A DNA stretch of 64,000 bases from Armatimonadota bacterium (GTDB taxonomy: Bacteria > Armatimonadota > Fimbriimonadia > Fimbriimonadales > Fimbriimonadaceae). Below, one piece after another: positions 60,637 to 64,000 of the stretch (position 1 is its first letter; the number at the start of each line of letters is the position of its first letter). The position numbers and the translations under genes were made by a program. Where the stretch lies: positions 62,001-126,000 of the forward strand of contig JAFLBD010000002.1 in the NCBI GenBank assembly GCA_017303935.1, written 5' to 3'. The notes under the pieces are model-generated. The model had not been told where the DNA came from, ran no database searches, and saw nothing but the letters and a program-made list of their open reading frames with translations.

Positions 60637-61755
60637 TCAGCAAAGTTTTTCTGCGACAAGTTCGCCCACGATTGGCAAGAGGGCAACTCCCATCCCATTG
60701 CATCCAGCAACCGAAAGAACGCCACCCGCAATCTCTGTCAATTCGATTGTCTTCGACGGAGTAAAGCCCATCATCCCTGCCCAGCGATGTTCGATTTCGA
60801 ATGCTTCGCCCTGGACAAAATGCCGCGTGAGAAACTCCTCTAACCAGTTCTGAATTCGATCCGAGGTCTCCATCGCAGTAGTGCGCTCTTCGTCGAACGC
60901 TTGATTGCGCCCGCCACCTAGCAGGACTCGTCCGCCGGGCAAGTGCCGCCAGTAGACAAAGCCTTCATCCATGTGAAATGTGCCATTGAGCTGCAAGCCT
61001 GCTATTGGCTTCGTCACCATAACCTGGCCGCGAGCGGGTTCGATCTGGAGTTCTGGCACGATCAACGGTCCAAACGCATTCGTGCAGAGCAAAACTATCC
61101 GTCCACGGATTGAATGACCGTTCTTCAGAGAAGCTCGGTCCTTCTCCACTGCCTGTGCTTCGGCATTAAGCAGGATACGTGCGCCCATGCCTTGGATCAA
61201 TTGGTGTAGTTTGCTCAAGGCCCGACCGCTGTGAATCGCACCATCGAGCCGGTTTTTGACCATTAGGTCAAACTTCTTCATGCCCTGCGATGCGATCTCA
61301 TGGGTCGCATCCGAGAACACTTCCTCTTCTCCGAGGGCTCGCACTAGGTTAGAATTCAGGGCAGATATATTCGCCTTCACCGAATCGAAGAACGGCAGTT
61401 CTTGGGTCAATAGCTCGTATCCAAAGCACGGTTCGTATCCGACCGATTCAGGTCCGAGAACGTCTACGATTTTGCGAATCCCGCGCAGGCGCATTGCAGC
61501 ATTTTTGAGCGTATCCGCCTCGCCGATGCGTTCAAAATCGCTGATCATCTCGCTTGGACTGCCCATGCAAGCAAATCCAGCGTTCCTGATCGATGCACCA
61601 AAAGGCCGGCAATCTCGGTCGAGAATGACCAATTTGCAGCTTGGGAAGCGCTTGAGGATTTCGTACGCGCACCAGGACCCAGCAAAACCGGCACCGACGA
61701 TGACAAAGTCCCATTCGGTCTGAAACGGCTCCAGCTCCCACCAGCTCAGGTTCAT
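60637..61755 (-). CDS. FAD-dependent oxidoreductase, DAO family
   Basis: 372 residues from ATG 61755 (MNLSWWELEPFQTEWDFVIV). GAGFAGSWCAYEILKRF is the FAD-binding Rossmann motif. RNAGFACMGSPSEMISDFER resembles the start of the YurR/OrdL-like group. GRIVLLCTNAFGPLIVPELQIEPARGQVMV and WRHLPGGRVLLGGGRNQAFDE are substrate-domain motifs, and LSVAGCNGMGVALLPIVGELVAEKL the C-terminal FAD contact. It oxidises a secondary or primary amine such as an amino acid; substrate unknown. It lies 26 bases downstream of tRNA-Gly on the same strand. A palindrome copy is at 61257-61270. Confidence 0.88.
   Translation of the reverse strand: MNLSWWELEPFQTEWDFVIVGAGFAGSWCAYEILKRFPSCKLVILDRDCRPFGASIRNAGFACMGSPSEMISDFERIGEADTLKNAAMRLRGIRKIVDVLGPESVGYEPCFGYELLTQELPFFDSVKANISALNSNLVRALGEEEVFSDATHEIASQGMKKFDLMVKNRLDGAIHSGRALSKLHQLIQGMGARILLNAEAQAVEKDRASLKNGHSIRGRIVLLCTNAFGPLIVPELQIEPARGQVMVTKPIAGLQLNGTFHMDEGFVYWRHLPGGRVLLGGGRNQAFDEERTTAMETSDRIQNWLEEFLTRHFVQGEAFEIEHRWAGMMGFTPSKTIELTEIAGGVLSVAGCNGMGVALLPIVGELVAEKLC
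61257..61270. repeat. Interspersed palindrome, copy in oxidoreductase gene
   Basis: TGACCATTAGGTCA, an exact match and near-perfect inverted repeat (TTTGACC...GGTCAAA when flanks are counted), encoding FDLMVK. Confidence 0.75.
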
Positions 61756-61780
61756 TGTGATTGGCACCGATCGGTAGGGA

Positions 61781-61855
61781 TGGAGCGGGTGACGAGATTC
61801 GAACTCGCAACATCAACCTTGGGAAGGTCGCGCTCTACCATTGAACTACACCCGC
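61781..61855 (-). tRNA. tRNA-Gly (anticodon CCC)
   Basis: 75 nt with encoded CCA. The acceptor GCGGGTG pairs with its 3' partner (CACCCGC), discriminator T. The anticodon loop TTCCCAA on a 5-bp stem (CGACC/GGTTG) gives anticodon CCC. D arm GTTCAATGGTAGAGC and T loop GAGTTCGAATCTC are standard. Confidence 0.94.
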
Positions 61856-61913
61856 ATCCTTACGGATTCATTGTGCACCGTGGAGAGTTCGTTGTCAAGC
61901 TATACTGTTTGGC

Positions 61914-62657
61914 GTGGGAGATAGAGGCACAGCCTGGTACCGGTTCATTCGAGCGCTCGTTCGGACGCTGGTCTACCCTGCTTTAGGTGGCTTTCGCGTT
62001 CTTCGCCGTGAGCACGAACCCCTGGAGGGCCCGATTATTGTCGCACCAGTCCACTTCAGCTTCTTGGATCCGCCCATTGTTGCGTGTTCGATGAAGCGCG
62101 CCATCACCTTCATGGCCAAGGAAGAACTGTTTAAGCCGTTTCTATTTGGCCCTCTGATCAAGAGCCTGGGAGCGTTTAAGGTTCGCCGCGGTTCGGGGGA
62201 TACCGAAGCAATCAAGCTGGCGATCAAATTGTTGAAGGAAGGCCGCGCAGTCCTCATGTTCCCAGAAGGGACCCGTGGCAACGGCGAGACCCTTGGCCAG
62301 ATCACCGCGGGCGCAGCGATGCTCGCGAAGCGTACAGGAGCCAAAGTCCTGCCGGTGGGGATTCACGGAACCTACAACGTACTACCGAAGGGCCAGTCGA
62401 AACCCAAGCGACACCGGATGGTCGTAGCTTTCGGAGAACCATTTACCTATGCCGACTGCGAAATTGAGGGCGACGACAAGGCAACTCGCGAGAAATTTAA
62501 TCAACTCCTGGAGGATTGGCTTCTAGAAGCGACAAGAGCGGCTGGGCTAGAACTTAAAAGGCCACTTTCGCAGAAAAGCCCAGAAAAGTCTCTCGATCCC
62601 GCACCGTCCAACGAAGCAGTTGATCCCGCGAAATCTGAATCTCCATCCCACCCATGA
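61914..62657 (+). CDS. plsC: 1-acyl-sn-glycerol-3-phosphate acyltransferase
   Basis: 247 residues from GTG 61914. The acyltransferase motifs are in order: HFSFLDPP (HX4D catalytic pair), GAFKVRRGSGDTEAI, FPEGTRGNGE and LPVGIHGTYN. It places the second acyl chain on phosphatidate at the inner membrane. The last 40 residues are a Pro/Ser/Lys-rich tail (KRPLSQKSPEKSLDPAPS) without family similarity. The DNA of this tail overlaps the end of the opposite gene by 104 bases. Confidence 0.92.
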   Translation: MGDRGTAWYRFIRALVRTLVYPALGGFRVLRREHEPLEGPIIVAPVHFSFLDPPIVACSMKRAITFMAKEELFKPFLFGPLIKSLGAFKVRRGSGDTEAIKLAIKLLKEGRAVLMFPEGTRGNGETLGQITAGAAMLAKRTGAKVLPVGIHGTYNVLPKGQSKPKRHRMVVAFGEPFTYADCEIEGDDKATREKFNQLLEDWLLEATRAAGLELKRPLSQKSPEKSLDPAPSNEAVDPAKSESPSHP

Positions 62658-63171
62658 GCTGGTGCGAGTCATGTTCGGCGATTAGCCTCACATCGTTGGT
62701 GAATGGATATCGAAACGCTAAAAAGAATCCGTCAAACCTTCCCGTTCCGGCACCGATCGTAACATCCGTGGGAGTCATCCCATTGATATCCTGATCGTTG
62801 TTGAAACGCAACGTAGCCGCGCCATAAAAACCTCTGCCTCGAACCGTATTCCCGACGGTATCCACCACACCCAACGTGAACCCGAACCCGTAATCTGGAA
62901 TCGCAGGGACAAGGTTTATCGCTAAATCTAGGCTGGCATCACCTCGATCTTTACCTCTCAACTTTTCGTAGGTGAACCCGAACTCATACATGTTCCCGAA
63001 ACTACCGATCAACGAGAGATTTCTGTTGTTGATGCTGGCACCTTCAGCAAGAAAATCGAGGCGCAAAGTACCGAGTTGGGGGCGTACTGCGGTGGGCACA
63101 AACACCAATTTCTCAGCGCGAACCGACCCCACCAAGAAAATCGAAACCGCAAAACAAAGCAATTGGCGCAT
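62554..63171 (-). CDS. Exported beta-rich protein, possibly an outer-membrane barrel
   Basis: 205 residues from ATG 63171. A signal peptide (MRQLLCFAVSIFLVGSVRA) is followed by alternating strands with aromatic and Gly residues: LSLIGSFGNMYEFGFTYEKL, YGFGFTLGVVDTVGNTV, RFDGFFLAFRYPFTNDVRLI. It ends LGFSAKVAF, whose terminal Phe is the usual signal of BamA substrates. It looks like an 8-10 strand barrel or a YjbH-like lipoprotein domain, but I recognise no family. The 3' end overlaps plsC for 104 bp on the opposite strand; both frames look genuine here. Confidence 0.75.
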   Translation of the reverse strand: MRQLLCFAVSIFLVGSVRAEKLVFVPTAVRPQLGTLRLDFLAEGASINNRNLSLIGSFGNMYEFGFTYEKLRGKDRGDASLDLAINLVPAIPDYGFGFTLGVVDTVGNTVRGRGFYGAATLRFNNDQDINGMTPTDVTIGAGTGRFDGFFLAFRYPFTNDVRLIAEHDSHQLMGGMEIQISRDQLLRWTVRDRETFLGFSAKVAF

Positions 63172-63206
63172 CTTGCAGACCATACCAGAGTGTCTACACT
63201 AGGAGC

Positions 63207-64000
63207 ATGGCAAAAGAGTTGCCTAAACGACTGGAATTTATCGAAGGGATGCGCGGGATTGCTGCCCTTTATGTCGTGCTGCAACATATCGTTACACTCA
63301 CCGACCCCTACGGCAAGCTGCCTTTGCCTGGTGCGATCAAAGCGGTCATGGGGAGTCTGCTATACGGCCATTTCGCCGTCTCAGCGTTTATTGTGTTGTC
63401 AGGTTTTTGCCTTCAAATGGCACTATTCCAGCGAGGAGACGGCACCCTGACCGATGTCGAGTCGTTCCTGATCCGGCGGTGCCGCAGAATTCTTCCGCCG
63501 TACTACGCTTGCCTCGCGTTCTCAGTGCTGGTCGTCCTCACGGTGACGACCAAGCAATCTGGAATGCCGTGGGAGCAGTACTTGCCGCTCACCACAGAGA
63601 ACTTGATGGCTCATGTGCTGATGATTCATAACTTCAGCCGCGACTGGATGTATAAGATTAACGGTGTACTTTGGTCGATTTCAATCGAGTTTCAGCTGTA
63701 CTTTTTGTTCCCACTGATCTGCGCCGCGATGGTGAAATTCGGAATTTTGCGCAGCCTGATCTGTTCAGGTTTGATCGCAACCGGTTGTCTTTTGTTATTC
63801 CCGGTCACCGAGAAGTTGTACATTTGGTATTTCGGCCTCTTTGTGCTAGGCATGGCTTCGGCACGTTGGACATTTGATCAACAATTCCAGGGCTTAGGAC
63901 TGCGCAGATTTGGATTTGGGTCCTTCGGATTGTTCTTACTGGCCTGCCTTTCGACGCAATGGACCAAAGAACTCGCAATCCGAGATCTTCTGATGGGGGG
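63207..64000 (+). CDS. Acyltransferase 3 family membrane protein, truncated by window end
   Basis: The frame is open from ATG 63207, which has AGGAG just before it, to the last base, giving 264 codons. MAKELPKRLEFIEGMRGIAA and LYVVLQHIV are the family N-terminus with the catalytic-type His. FAVSAFIVLSGFCLQMALF, RRCRRILPPYYACL and LWSISIEFQLYFLFPLI follow, with several membrane helices. Such proteins O-acetylate or acylate surface polysaccharides, lipids or peptidoglycan. About a third of a typical 350-400-residue protein is missing. Confidence 0.92.
   Translation, partial: MAKELPKRLEFIEGMRGIAALYVVLQHIVTLTDPYGKLPLPGAIKAVMGSLLYGHFAVSAFIVLSGFCLQMALFQRGDGTLTDVESFLIRRCRRILPPYYACLAFSVLVVLTVTTKQSGMPWEQYLPLTTENLMAHVLMIHNFSRDWMYKINGVLWSISIEFQLYFLFPLICAAMVKFGILRSLICSGLIATGCLLLFPVTEKLYIWYFGLFVLGMASARWTFDQQFQGLGLRRFGFGSFGLFLLACLSTQWTKELAIRDLLMG

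Overview
The window is a dense stretch of bacterial chromosome with about 50 protein genes and two tRNAs. It comes from a diderm (two-membrane) bacterium: it encodes lipid A enzymes (LpxD, LpxC), a BamA/Omp85 protein, a TamB-like protein, a Skp/OmpH-like chaperone and two secretins. A prepilin-like fragment at the left edge, two separate pilMNOPQ sets, a GH57 branching enzyme, a lone flagellin and the gene order suggest Armatimonadota (Fimbriimonadia-like). This is inference from gene content and would need a marker-gene phylogeny. I see no phage, insertion sequence, CRISPR array or rRNA.

Layout. 0-9.3 kb: a prepilin-like fragment, then minus-strand genes (LTXXQ-like periplasmic protein, DinB-like protein, cysS, gap, homogentisate dioxygenase, S9 peptidase, PAS-GGDEF). 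9.5-15 kb: lepA, then minus-strand WD40 protein, lipoprotein and GH57 branching enzyme. 15.1-24.5 kb: a plus-strand operon starting with a GAF/HD-GYP protein and continuing pilM-N-O-P-Q-B-C-pseudopilin, joined by ATGA-type overlaps and closed by a terminator. 24.5-34.4 kb: an outer-membrane assembly run (tamB, bamA, skp, lipoprotein, lpxD, lpxC). 34.4-41.4 kb: minus strand, a nitroreductase without a start codon and a second pilM-N-O-P-Q operon. 41.5-49.2 kb: ABC-F ATPase, mutS, tRNA-Leu, glucoamylase. 49.3-55.8 kb: DegT aminotransferase, an unusual ABC permease, pyrimidine-nucleoside phosphorylase, a glycosyltransferase, rimO. 55.9-60.6 kb: flagellin divergent from rpmH-rnpA-yidD-yidC-jag. 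60.6-64 kb: an FAD oxidoreductase, tRNA-Gly, plsC, a beta-rich exported protein and a truncated acyltransferase.

The most striking signal is not a gene. A 14-bp interrupted palindrome, TNACCNNNNGGTNA (often TAACCAATTGGTTA or TCACCAAATGGTGA), occurs about 23 times exactly and about 9 times with one or two changes. It lies mainly inside unrelated genes, on both strands and in two codon phases, and is concentrated in 4.8-13.3, 18.1-19.6 and 25.2-26.0 kb. That distribution points to selection or propagation at the DNA level, like the HIP1 element of cyanobacteria or an uptake, methylation or nucleoid-protein site.

Other points: rnpA has no ATG, GTG or TTG in a sensible place and probably starts at an ATA overlapping the rpmH stop; the HD-GYP protein has lost the histidine of its HD pair; plsC and the gene opposite it overlap by 104 bp in coding sequence; a 53-codon ORF precedes the second pilM.
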